64,000 nucleotides of DNA, taken from contig JADMKE010000016.1 of the NCBI GenBank assembly GCA_018780035.1, forward strand, positions 1 through 64,000, in the 5' to 3' direction. Position 1 is the stretch's first letter. Each line of letters starts with the position of its first letter. Of the stretch, positions 25,329 to 33,356 are shown piece after piece. This DNA comes from Candidatus Sericytochromatia bacterium (GTDB lineage: Bacteria > Cyanobacteriota > Sericytochromatia > UBA7694). A model generated the notes under the pieces. That model was given only the letters and a program-made list of their open reading frames with translations, was not told the origin of the DNA and did not search any database. The translations under genes and the position numbers were made by a program.

Positions 25329-26498
25329 ATGAAATATTTTGCTTTGTCTGCAACCGCACTCTGTTTGGGCGGACTCTCACTCTTTGCCTGCCAACAAACC
25401 CCGCTGGCCCCAGTCAACGCCCAGCAAAATGCCCGCTTGGAACAGTTCCAGGCCAATTACCAGGCCAGCGCAACACAGATTGCCCAAAACCTGGGTGAGA
25501 CCCTGGCCCCCAACGAAGCGGCTGCAACCCGCGAAATCGAACAACATATTCTGGCCACGTTGAAAAAGAATTTTTCGGCCCCCCCGATGAAACGCGACGT
25601 ACATGCCAAACACCATGGCTGTGTCAAAGCCCAATTCCAGGTGCAAAACCAAGCCTTGCCTCCAGCCCTGCGGGTCGGTGTCTTTGCCCAGAATCAAAGC
25701 TTTCCGGCTTGGCTGCGTTTTTCCAATGGTGGCAGCGACCCCAACGTGCCCGATACCAAAGGGGATATCCGGGGCCTGGCGATCAAATTAATGGGCGTGC
25801 CCGGCAAAAAACTTTTGCCCACCCAAGCAGATGCCCGCACCCAGGACTTTGTGATGATGAATAACCGCGAGTTTTTTATCGAAGAGCTCAAAGACTATGT
25901 GGCCTTTTCTTCTGCCGTGGCCCACGGTGGGTTAAGTCTGGCCGGTTTTGCAATCACCCACCCGCGTGTGAGTTACCGCCTCTACAAAATCTTTGGCAAA
26001 CAGACCATCAACCCGCTCGAAAGCGAATTTTTCAGCGCAACAGCCTACCAATTGGGCAATCGCCCGATCAAATTTAAGGTGCGCCCCTGCCAGGCCCCGC
26101 GCAGCACGATGCCCGCCAAGCCCGGCCCCAATTATCTGCGCGAAGCGATGGTCAACACACTCAAACAGCAAAGTGCCTGCATGGAGTTGATGGTTCAGCC
26201 CCACAGCGGCAATTTTGAGCAAATGCCGGTTGAAAACGCCACGGTTGAATGGCCCGAACAGGCCTCAGCTTACGTACCCGTAGCCCGGATCACGATGGCC
26301 CCCCAGAGTTTTGACAGCCCCGCGCAAATGCAATTTTGTGAAAACCTCTCGTTTACACCCTGGCACTCCCTGCCTGAACACCGGCCCCTGGGTGTCACCA
26401 ACCGGGTGCGCAAATCCGTCTACGAGCTGATCTCCGAATTCCGCCACAGCTTTAACCAGGTGCCCCGGCAAGAGCCCGAAGGGTTTGCTCCTTTTTAA
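25329..26498 (+). CDS. Catalase-like lipoprotein
   Basis: 389 residues, AGGAG ten bases before the ATG. Signal peptide with lipobox LFAC about residue 20. The mature protein matches the catalase-related (SrpA-like) family: heme-distal His in VHAKHHGCVKAQF, the Asn region RFSNGGSDPNVPDTKGDIRG, QDFVMMNNREFFI, and the C-terminal RVRKSVYELISEFR segment where the proximal Tyr would lie. Such proteins bind heme and may act as peroxidases or catalases outside the cytoplasm. The two genes that follow encode ferritin-like DUF2202 proteins, hinting at a shared oxidative or metal theme. Confidence 0.87.
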   Translation: MKYFALSATALCLGGLSLFACQQTPLAPVNAQQNARLEQFQANYQASATQIAQNLGETLAPNEAAATREIEQHILATLKKNFSAPPMKRDVHAKHHGCVKAQFQVQNQALPPALRVGVFAQNQSFPAWLRFSNGGSDPNVPDTKGDIRGLAIKLMGVPGKKLLPTQADARTQDFVMMNNREFFIEELKDYVAFSSAVAHGGLSLAGFAITHPRVSYRLYKIFGKQTINPLESEFFSATAYQLGNRPIKFKVRPCQAPRSTMPAKPGPNYLREAMVNTLKQQSACMELMVQPHSGNFEQMPVENATVEWPEQASAYVPVARITMAPQSFDSPAQMQFCENLSFTPWHSLPEHRPLGVTNRVRKSVYELISEFRHSFNQVPRQEPEGFAPF

Positions 26499-26554
26499 CC
26501 CCAGCTCTGTTTAACCCCAGATCTGGAAAAGCTTGATTTGCATCAATCACAAAT

Positions 26555-26573
26555 ATACCATAGGGCGTATAGT
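26555..26573 (+). promoter_or_regulatory. Dyad ATAC-N8-GTAT next to a -10-like TATAGT
   Basis: ATACCATAGGGCGTAT overlaps TATAGT, placing a short dyad at the expected promoter of the DUF2202 gene, whose GGAGG ribosome site stands nine bases before the ATG at 26596. The GGG core loosely recalls CsoR/MerR-type operators, but the arms are only four bases and no clear -35 box at normal spacing is seen. Weak candidate. Confidence 0.25.
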
Positions 26574-26595
26574 ATAAGCATGGAGGTAATCAACC

Positions 26596-27210
26596 ATGTC
26601 ACTCAAACACCTGTCTCTCTCACTGCTGCTCGGGGGGGCCTTTTTCTCCCCCTTCTGGTTAACGATCTCAGCAGCGCCTTTCAATCCCACGCCCAAAGCT
26701 GTTTCGTTGCCCCATTTGGCTGAAACGGAAAAACTGGCCCATGATCTCTATGTCCATTTGGGTCAACAGTGGAACCACCCTGTATTTTTGCAGATCCAGA
26801 CAGCAGAAATACGGCATTTACAACGTCTGCGCAGCTTGCTCAATCAGCGCCAGCTCTCCGACCCGACCCTGGCCCTGGCCAAGGGCCAATTCTCAGAGCA
26901 AGAGATTCAAATGCTCTACCAAAAACTCAAAACCAAAGGGGAAATATCGCTGCAAAAAGCACTTGAAGTGGGGCTTGAAATTGAAGAATTGGATATTTTG
27001 GACTTAAAACAATGGCAAAGTCAAACCCAAGATCCTGCAGAAGCCCAAACGGCTGAGCATTTGATTCAGGCCTCTGGGCGACACCTCCAGGCTTTTTATC
27101 GGGCCTTGGCAGCCAGTGGAGGAACTTACCAACCCCAATATCTCTCTGAGACTGAATTCCAAAAATTTCTCAGTTCTGCACGCGGCCAACACGGCCGCAA
27201 TAGAAAATAG
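26596..27210 (+). CDS. DUF2202 ferritin-like exported protein (copy 1)
   Basis: 204 residues with a Sec signal segment (LSLSLLLGGAFFSPFWLTIS). The mature domain (about 38-200) has the DUF2202 ferritin-like pattern with acidic/His metal ligand candidates: ETEKLAHDLY, AEIRHLQRL, LEIEELDILDL and RHLQAFYRAL. Strong GGAGG before ATG. The next gene encodes a lipoprotein with the same domain. Four-helix ferritin-like domains often bind iron or another metal; the family's function is not established. Confidence 0.85.
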   Translation: MSLKHLSLSLLLGGAFFSPFWLTISAAPFNPTPKAVSLPHLAETEKLAHDLYVHLGQQWNHPVFLQIQTAEIRHLQRLRSLLNQRQLSDPTLALAKGQFSEQEIQMLYQKLKTKGEISLQKALEVGLEIEELDILDLKQWQSQTQDPAEAQTAEHLIQASGRHLQAFYRALAASGGTYQPQYLSETEFQKFLSSARGQHGRNRK

Positions 27211-27226
27211 AAAGCGTCTAAATCCC

Positions 27227-27943
27227 ATGTTCAAAGTTCAATTTTTCGCAACCCTTGCCCTGCTGGGCAGTCTCAGTGCTTGCAGCGCCCTGGGGGTGGG
27301 ACCCAACCAAAACAACCCTGGAGCCAATAAAAATCCCTTTGTGCAAGTCGACAGCGAAGGCTCGACCCGTTTGGTCGACAATTTACTCAATCAAGCCCTG
27401 GCACAAATGCCCACATCTGAACTCTCAGAGGATGAAAAGACGGGCCTTTTGCAAATGCGTGAAGAAGAAAAACTGGCCCAAGACGTCTATCTTAGCTTGG
27501 CGGGTCTGTGGCCACAGGCCCGCCAATTCCAAAATATCTCAAGCAGCGAAGCCAGCCACACCGAGTCGGTCAGGCAATTGCTCGAACGTTACCAAATTGC
27601 CGATCCTGCTCTGAAAGAAACAGGCAAATTCAACTCTGCAGCTCTGCAAAGCCTCTACGACAGTCTGATCACACAGGGCAAAACGTCATTAATTGCCGCT
27701 TTGCAGGTCGGGTTGGAGATCGAAGAATTGGATATTGCAGATTTGCAAACCCTCAGCAAAAGCATCGACCAAGCAGATATCCGCTTGGTTTATCAAGAGC
27801 TGGAACGGGGCTCGCGCAATCATTTGCGCACCTTTCACAATGCCCTAAAAACAGCGGGGGGCACTTACAACGCCAAACATCTCAGCCAAAGCGCATTTGA
27901 TACAATCGCCACCAGTGCGGTTGAACGCGGCAACGGGGGTTAA
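27227..27943 (+). CDS. DUF2202 ferritin-like lipoprotein (copy 2)
   Basis: About 238 residues from the ATG at 27227. The longer frame to 27116 overlaps copy 1 and lacks a signal, while this start gives MFKVQFFATLALLGSLSAC, a clean lipobox. The DUF2202 domain (about 70-235) aligns with copy 1: EEEKLAQDVYLSLAG, SEASHTESVRQL, LEIEELDIADL, RNHLRTFHNAL, then AGGTYNAKHLSQSAF versus SGGTYQPQYLSETEF. Tandem duplication is evident. It starts 16 bases after copy 1 without a strong ribosome site, so coupled translation is plausible. The stop shares bases with the convergent lipocalin stop. Confidence 0.87.
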   Translation: MFKVQFFATLALLGSLSACSALGVGPNQNNPGANKNPFVQVDSEGSTRLVDNLLNQALAQMPTSELSEDEKTGLLQMREEEKLAQDVYLSLAGLWPQARQFQNISSSEASHTESVRQLLERYQIADPALKETGKFNSAALQSLYDSLITQGKTSLIAALQVGLEIEELDIADLQTLSKSIDQADIRLVYQELERGSRNHLRTFHNALKTAGGTYNAKHLSQSAFDTIATSAVERGNGG

Positions 27944-28566
27944 GGCTGAGTGGTCGCAGGCGCAGTTTGAACCGGTGCTGTTTGAATGGGCGCCGTTTGA
28001 ACTGGCGCATCGGCAGGCTGTGGCACGCGCACCAATTTCTCAATCGGATAACCTTGGGCCTTGAGCCGGGTAAGAATGCCCTGGTAAAGGGGCTCGTCCA
28101 TCACTGGGCTGCGGCTCATGACCCAAGCCATTGAGCGGTCGGGATACCCCACCACCGTATAGCTATAATCGTCGGCCAATTCCACAACCCAATAATCCGC
28201 TTCAAAAGGCCAGAAAAACTGCACTTTCATACGCACATGGCTTGGGTCCACGACGCGGATTTTACCCACCATTTTTTGGGCTGGGGCAGCCAGGCTTTTT
28301 TCGTGCCAGCCATAGATCACCTGCAAACTGCCATCGGGCAATTTTTCATAACTGTCGCTGCCACCGACATGGCTCTCGGGCTGAAAGGGATTGGGAATGC
28401 GGGCCACTTCATGCCATTTGCCCAAATAGCGATCCAGGTCAACATATTTGGTCAATTGCTGCTCTGGCTGGGCTGCCTGAACCGCCTTTTACCAAAGCAG
28501 ATAGCCGCCGCCCAGCACCAAAGCGGTTAAAACAAAAAACGAAAACAGGCGCAGGGGTTTGAACAT
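27940..28566 (-). pseudogene. Lipocalin (Blc-like) gene broken by an in-frame TAA
   Basis: An ATG at 28566 (AGAGG eight bases upstream) opens MFKPLRLFSFFVLTALVLGG, YLLW, a membrane anchor or signal peptide, and then hits TAA at 28491-28489. The frame resumes directly after it without shift: KAVQAAQPEQQLTKYVDLDRYL and the full lipocalin domain, with YLGKWHEVARIP (GxW motif) and YTVVGYPDRSMAWVMSR. A TTG at 28455 could restart translation but would give a cytoplasmic protein. Blc lipocalins bind lipids at the outer membrane and need export. So this is a nonsense mutation, a sequencing or assembly error, or leaky readthrough. The C-terminus ends in PVQTAPIQTAPVQ repeats. Confidence 0.8.
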
Positions 28567-28709
28567 GGGGAGAGCCTCTGTATCTTTAGTGATCTGCTGT
28601 GATCATACTGCCTGATCGGGCTTCAGCCCAAGCCAAATGGCCCCATCCTATTCTGCTGAGCCAAACGCGGGTGGTATACTGGGCTGTATTGTCACGCGAG
28701 GTAAGCATC

Positions 28710-31337
28710 ATGAAAAGTTTAACAGGCGCTGAAATTCGCCAAAAATTTATTGAATATTTTAAAAATAAGGGCCATGTCCATTTGCCCAGCTCTCCCCTGG
28801 TGCCGTACAACGACCCCACTGTTTTGCTTACCACCGCGGGTATGTTGCAGTTTAAACCAATCATGTTTGGCACCGAAAAGCCGCCCCACAGCCGGGTCAC
28901 CACCTACCAAAAGTGCTTTCGCACCACCGACCTCGAAAATGTCGGTTTTACGGCCCGCCACCACACCTTCTTTGAGATGCTGGGCAATTTCTCCTTTGGC
29001 GATTATTACAAAGACGAGATCATTCCCTGGGCCTGGGAATTTTTGACCGGTGAGTTGGAGATCCCCAAAGACAAACTCTACGTGACTGTCTACCTCGACG
29101 ATGACGAAGCCGAAAATATTTGGCGCGAAAAAGTCGGCGTGCCTGCCGAGCGCATCACCCGCCGCGACGGGGAGACCAATTTCTGGGCCGCCGGAGAAAC
29201 CGGCCCCTGTGGCCCCTGCTCAGAAATCTATTACGATATGGGCCCTCACCTCGACAAAGGCCTGACCCCCGGCGACGACGACGATGTGCGTTATCTCGAA
29301 GTCTGGAACCTGGTCTTTATGGAGTTCAACCGCCAGGCCGACGGCTCTCTGGAGCCTTTGCCTGCCAAAAATATCGACACCGGCATGGGCCTCGAGCGCA
29401 TCGCTTCGGTTGTGCAGGGCAAAGCCAGCAATTACGAAACCGACATGTTGCAGGCAATTATCGAAAAGGTCAAACCCCTGGCTGCCCCCGGCATGGAGAG
29501 CAACCCCCGTTATACCACCGCTTTGCAGGTGATTGCCGACCACAGCCGCGCCAGTGTGCTCTTGATCAGCGATGGCGTGCAACCGGGCAACGAAGGCCGG
29601 GCCTATGTGCTGCGCCGCGTGATGCGCCGGGCGATTCGCTTTGGCCATTTTATTGGCATCAACGAGCCCTTTTTGTATAAATTATTGCCCACGATCGTCG
29701 AACTCTACCCCAATTACCCCGAGGTCAAAGCCAAAGGGGAGCAGATCCGCGAGAGCATTTTGCTCGAAGAAGAGCGCTTCCACCGCACCTTGAACCGGGG
29801 CGTCAAAAAACTCGAAGAGGCCCTGGCCGAGCTCGGAGGCGCCAAAGTCATTCCCGGCGCTGTGGCCTTTGAACTCTACGATACCTACGGCTTCCCGCTG
29901 GAGCTGACCCAAGAGATTGCCCAAGAGCAGGGCCTGAGTGTGGATCTGCCCGGTTATAAAACCGCCATGCAAGAACAGGTCGAACGGGCCCGTGCCGCTT
30001 CGCGCTCCAATCTGGACATGGGGGCCCATGTGGTGGGTTTTGCCCCGACCGAATTTACAGGTTATGGCGAACTTAAAAGCGACGCTGAGATCTTGGCCTG
30101 CCTCGAAACCAACAGCCATGAGCTGCGCCGACTGGTGCTCAACCGCACGCCTTTTTACGCCGAGAGCGGGGGCCAGGTCAGCGATCACGGCGTGATCAAA
30201 GCCGGGGCCCATGTCTTTGAAGTGGTCGATGTGCAAAAGGTCGGAGAGGTCTTTGTGCATGTGATTCGCGGCGATGAATTTGGCCTGTTGCAGCCCCAAA
30301 TTTCAGTGGTCTGCGAAGTGGAGCAAAGCACCCGCCGCGAGACCATGAAACACCATTCTGTGACCCATTTGATGCACCAGGCCCTCAAAGATGTCTTGGG
30401 CGATCAGGTCAAGCAGGCAGGCTCTGAGGTCAGCCATCTGCAAACCCGTTTCGACTTTTCGTATAACCGCGCCATGAGCGCCGAAGAAGTGCAAAAAGTC
30501 GAAGAATTGGTCAATGAGCAGATCATGCAAAACCACCCCGTGCAAACCCAGGTGCTGCCGATTGAACAGGCGCGCGAAAGTGGCGCTGTGGCCATGTTTG
30601 GCGAAAAATACGGCGAAGTCGTGCGTGTGATTGGCATGGGCGATTATAGCAAAGAGTTCTGCGGCGGCACCCATGTGCCCGCCACCGGTGTGATTGGCTC
30701 CTTTAAGGTGATTGGCGAAGAGGCCATTGCCTCGGGCGTGCGCCGCATTACTGCCGTGGCCGGTCAAGCCGCTTACCGCTACAGCCGCCAAAACGAAGAG
30801 CTGCTCAAAAGCCTGGCCCGCGATCTCAAAGTGCCTTTTTCCGAGATCCCTGGCCGTCTGAGCAAATTGCAAGAAAATCTGCGCAACCAAGAAAAAGAAC
30901 TCAAACAGCTCAAGTCCAAACTCGCTTTGCATCAGGTCGAAGAACTGGCCAGCCAGTTTAAGCCCCGTGAATCAGCCCAAGGCTCAACACAAGGCTCAAC
31001 ACAAGGCTCAGCCCAGGTGCTGGTGACCGTGGTCGAGGTGCCCGACAGCGAGGCCCTCAAACAGATCGCCGATGCCCTGGCCAGCCGTCAGGCCCAGAGC
31101 CTGGTGCTGCTGGGCGCTGTGATTGCAGACAAGGTCAATCTGGTTGCCCGTGTCTCACCCGAGCTGATTCAGGCCGGGGTGCAAGCAGGCGCGATTATCA
31201 AAGCCCTGGGCCCAGTCGTGGGCGCGCGTGGTGGGGGCAAACCCGAATTTGCCCAGGCCGGTGGCGGCAGCGATCCCAGCGGCTTGGACAAACTCTCTGC
31301 GGCCCTGAGTGAGTATTTGCAAGGGGTGGGTATTTGA
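28710..31337 (+). CDS. alaS: Alanyl-tRNA synthetase
   Basis: About 875 residues from the ATG at 28710 (GAGG eight bases upstream). Class II catalytic core (FKNKGHVHLPSSPLVPYNDP, MLQFKPIMFG, FFEMLGNFSFGDYY), the editing domain with zinc ligands HHSVTHLMHQAL and CGGTHVP, and the C-Ala domain (ARGGGKPEFAQAGG). It charges tRNA-Ala with alanine and clears mischarged Ser or Gly. A Ser/Gln/Gly/Thr linker encoded by a 12-base tandem repeat (30978-31013) lies between the editing and C-Ala domains. The stop overlaps the next gene's TTG start (TTGA). Confidence 0.98.
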   Translation: MKSLTGAEIRQKFIEYFKNKGHVHLPSSPLVPYNDPTVLLTTAGMLQFKPIMFGTEKPPHSRVTTYQKCFRTTDLENVGFTARHHTFFEMLGNFSFGDYYKDEIIPWAWEFLTGELEIPKDKLYVTVYLDDDEAENIWREKVGVPAERITRRDGETNFWAAGETGPCGPCSEIYYDMGPHLDKGLTPGDDDDVRYLEVWNLVFMEFNRQADGSLEPLPAKNIDTGMGLERIASVVQGKASNYETDMLQAIIEKVKPLAAPGMESNPRYTTALQVIADHSRASVLLISDGVQPGNEGRAYVLRRVMRRAIRFGHFIGINEPFLYKLLPTIVELYPNYPEVKAKGEQIRESILLEEERFHRTLNRGVKKLEEALAELGGAKVIPGAVAFELYDTYGFPLELTQEIAQEQGLSVDLPGYKTAMQEQVERARAASRSNLDMGAHVVGFAPTEFTGYGELKSDAEILACLETNSHELRRLVLNRTPFYAESGGQVSDHGVIKAGAHVFEVVDVQKVGEVFVHVIRGDEFGLLQPQISVVCEVEQSTRRETMKHHSVTHLMHQALKDVLGDQVKQAGSEVSHLQTRFDFSYNRAMSAEEVQKVEELVNEQIMQNHPVQTQVLPIEQARESGAVAMFGEKYGEVVRVIGMGDYSKEFCGGTHVPATGVIGSFKVIGEEAIASGVRRITAVAGQAAYRYSRQNEELLKSLARDLKVPFSEIPGRLSKLQENLRNQEKELKQLKSKLALHQVEELASQFKPRESAQGSTQGSTQGSAQVLVTVVEVPDSEALKQIADALASRQAQSLVLLGAVIADKVNLVARVSPELIQAGVQAGAIIKALGPVVGARGGGKPEFAQAGGGSDPSGLDKLSAALSEYLQGVGI
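30978..31013 (+). repeat. 12-base tandem repeat inside alaS
   Basis: Three head-to-tail units of CAAGGCTCAACA (the third ending GCC) encode Q-G-S-T, Q-G-S-T, Q-G-S-A between the editing and C-Ala domains. Unit length is a multiple of three, so copy changes keep the frame. Confidence 0.9.
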
Positions 31338-32152
31338 CGTCTCGGCAACGCCAAGGCCTGAGCCGCTGGCTGGCAGCCCTGTTGCCAGCCTTGCTGCTGA
31401 CGCTCTTGGCGGGCTGCCCGCCCAAACAGCCCGATCCGGCCACCTTGGCTGCACGCTTGAGCGTGGGCCTGGATCCCAATATTGGCCGACCCTTTGTGTA
31501 TAAAATCGAAACCGCTGAAAAATACGGCGGCTTTGAATATGAGATCTTACAGTACCTGGCGAAAAAGCTCGGCAAAAAGCTCGAAGTCAAAGAAATTGCC
31601 TGGGAAAAACTGCTGGAGTCGGTCTCCCGCAAAGAGGTCGATCTGGCCCTGAATGCGATCGAAAAACCCCAGGCCAATACCAATCTGCCGCCCCATCTCG
31701 CATTCAGCGAGCATTATTACACCGCTTTTCAGCAGTTGACGGTGCGCAAAAGCGATAAATTCACCTACAATCTCTCAGATCTGCGCAAAAAGAAAATTGG
31801 CGTAATTGCAGAGTCGGTATCTCAGGTCCTGCTCGACGATCTCAACCGCCTCAAAGACGCGGGGATTCAGGTTCAGCCCTACGACGACCCCGACACCCTC
31901 TTTCAGGATCTTGGGCAATCGCGCCTAAATGCTGTTTTGAGCGAGCGGGCCCTGGCCAGTTGGTACCAGTCCAAGGTGCCCGGTCTGCGTTTAACCGGCG
32001 AGCCGATCACCCCCGAAACACCTTATGTGGGTGTGGTGCACAGCGAAAACGTTGAATTGCTCAAGCAGCTCAACGCGACCCTCAAAGCGGCGCGCAAAGA
32101 CCCGGCGTTTATGAAGATCTTCTCGAAATGGCATATGAGCATTCGGCGCTGA
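31334..32152 (+). CDS. Solute-binding lipoprotein, SBP_bac_3 type
   Basis: 272 residues. The TTG start overlaps the alaS stop by four bases. Lipobox LLAGC about 28 residues in. The mature part is a periplasmic-binding-protein type 2 fold like amino-acid receptors: LSVGLDPNIGRPFVY, GGFEYEILQYLAKKLGKKLE, then LRKKKIGVIAESVSQVLLDD. These proteins deliver polar solutes to ABC transporters or act as sensors. No permease or ATPase gene is adjacent, so it is an orphan receptor here. Translational coupling with alaS hints at co-expression, not at a shared pathway. Confidence 0.88.
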   Translation: MTSRQRQGLSRWLAALLPALLLTLLAGCPPKQPDPATLAARLSVGLDPNIGRPFVYKIETAEKYGGFEYEILQYLAKKLGKKLEVKEIAWEKLLESVSRKEVDLALNAIEKPQANTNLPPHLAFSEHYYTAFQQLTVRKSDKFTYNLSDLRKKKIGVIAESVSQVLLDDLNRLKDAGIQVQPYDDPDTLFQDLGQSRLNAVLSERALASWYQSKVPGLRLTGEPITPETPYVGVVHSENVELLKQLNATLKAARKDPAFMKIFSKWHMSIRR

Positions 32153-32244
32153 GTGCTGTTGTTACTTAATTTGCCACTTACTCAATTTGTTGCAACATTA
32201 AAGCGCTTTTTGTTATGCTCATAATCAGGCGGAGGGAAATAAAA

Positions 32245-32577
32245 ATGGCGAAACCCAAAGTGGGCAGACCGATTAAATTTGAAGACAAACCGCTGTATTT
32301 TGGCATGAAGGTCACAGCCCAAGAAAAGGCCGCGATCAAACATCTCGCGCAACTCAGAAACCAGCCTGCCTCCCAGGTCATTTTGGAGCTGGTGAGTTCT
32401 GCTATTGCAGAAAGCCACCCCCCCAGCCAGAAGCGTTTGACAACGGCTGAACTGAGGCAACTCTCAGACGAAGCCCAAACCCAACTGCTGCAAAGACAGG
32501 CCCAAGCCATTTCAGAGCATCAAGAAATAGACGCCTATAAATCCCCAGCGGGGGGAAATTTGGTTGGTCAGTTTTGA
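32245..32577 (+). CDS. Antitoxin of a MazF-type toxin-antitoxin pair
   Basis: About 110 residues from the ATG at 32245, with GGAGG nine bases upstream (the frame opens at 32215). N-terminal KPKVGRPIKFEDKPLYFGMK followed by TAQEKAAIKHLAQLRNQPASQVI resembles the RHH/CopG-like DNA-binding head of type II antitoxins. The C-terminal half (about 60-110) is Gln-rich and flexible, as expected for the toxin-wrapping part. Its end overlaps the mazF frame by about 40 bases, the usual arrangement for this pair. The antitoxin frame is intact while the toxin is not. Confidence 0.75.
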   Translation: MAKPKVGRPIKFEDKPLYFGMKVTAQEKAAIKHLAQLRNQPASQVILELVSSAIAESHPPSQKRLTTAELRQLSDEAQTQLLQRQAQAISEHQEIDAYKSPAGGNLVGQF

Positions 32578-32884
32578 TCCCCAAGTCGGTGAAGAAATTC
32601 AAAAAACACGCCCGGCTTTGGTTTTGAGTATCAACAGCATGACAAAACTCAAAACCCGCTATGTCGTTCCGATCTGAGATATGAAAGACTTTCATACGGC
32701 TGTGTATTATTATTATCCCCTGCAGCCCAATCGAGAAAACAAACTTCAAAAACCCAGTTCAGCCGATTGCACACAAGCCAAATCGGTCTCTTTACAGCGT
32801 TTTGTCAAAGCGACAGGCGGAAAAATCAGCCCCAGCGATCTCAAAGAAATCGCAGAGACGGTGGGTTTTTTACTGGGGATTTGA
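32537..32884 (+). pseudogene. mazF/pemK-type toxin with in-frame TGA and no standard start
   Basis: In one frame, the segments INPQRGEIWLVSFDP, VGEEIQKTRPALVLS and KLKTRYVVPI lead to TGA at 32675-32677, and the same frame continues DMKDFHTAVYYYYPL, SADCTQAKSVSLQRF and SDLKEIAETVGFLLGI to TAA-less TGA at 32882. This is a complete PemK/MazF ribonuclease domain (GEIWLV-FDP, TRPA, VVPI, then SADxxQ-SVS-RF) with one nonsense codon after VVPI, where family members have a Thr or Ser. The codon expected to start it (32537) is ATA, and no ATG, GTG or TTG precedes GEIW in frame. Two lesions make a dead toxin likely. Confidence 0.85.
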
Positions 32885-33356
32885 ACAGGCTGAGGCAGAG
32901 CAATGAGGGATCAGCTTCTGGTTTGATTAAATCTTGATGACGTTTTGAGTACAAAAAATAGAATTACAGATTTTTCCAAACACTTGAGAAGCATTGACTT
33001 TCAGACAAAGCCAATCAACCCAGGCGAACAAAACACCCACCTTTGGGCAGGACTTTTGTTAAAGAGTGTGACAATTAAAATACAAAAATCCACAAACCCA
33101 ACTTTACAAACCTTTTAAATTAAGTTATTATCCTCTCAGCATTTTTCGAGGTCATTTTGATGAAGTTCGCTGCTGGGTTTTCAATTCATTTGGGGTCTGC
33201 TTTTTTCTCTGGCTTGGCCTCAATCATACCCCCCCCCTGTATATAAACTTTCTCTTCAATTTCAATCACCGGCTTCTCCACTTGTTCTTCTCTTGGGCCA
33301 TGTTAGGCTTTTGGGTAGAACCCTTCAACGGGCATTTCAACAGGTGGAGAAATAAA
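32885..33356 (+). other. 472-base gap with a 28-codon ORF and nine-C tract
   Basis: No full gene. A short ORF (33160-33246, MKFAAGFSIHLGSAFFSG start) has GAGG eight bases upstream and a possible promoter (TTTACA, 16 bases, TTATTA) just before it. It ends just after a run of nine C (33229-33237). With ten C the frame would run without stop into the lipoprotein gene that starts at 33357. The rest (32885-33120) is AT-rich with no feature I can support. Confidence 0.4.

Noticed and set aside
32537..32884. UGA recoded as an amino acid in mazF
   Set aside because: Other intact genes here end in TGA (for example 31337, 15362-side neighbours), so TGA is a normal stop; nothing suggests a recoding element. 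A mutation is simpler.
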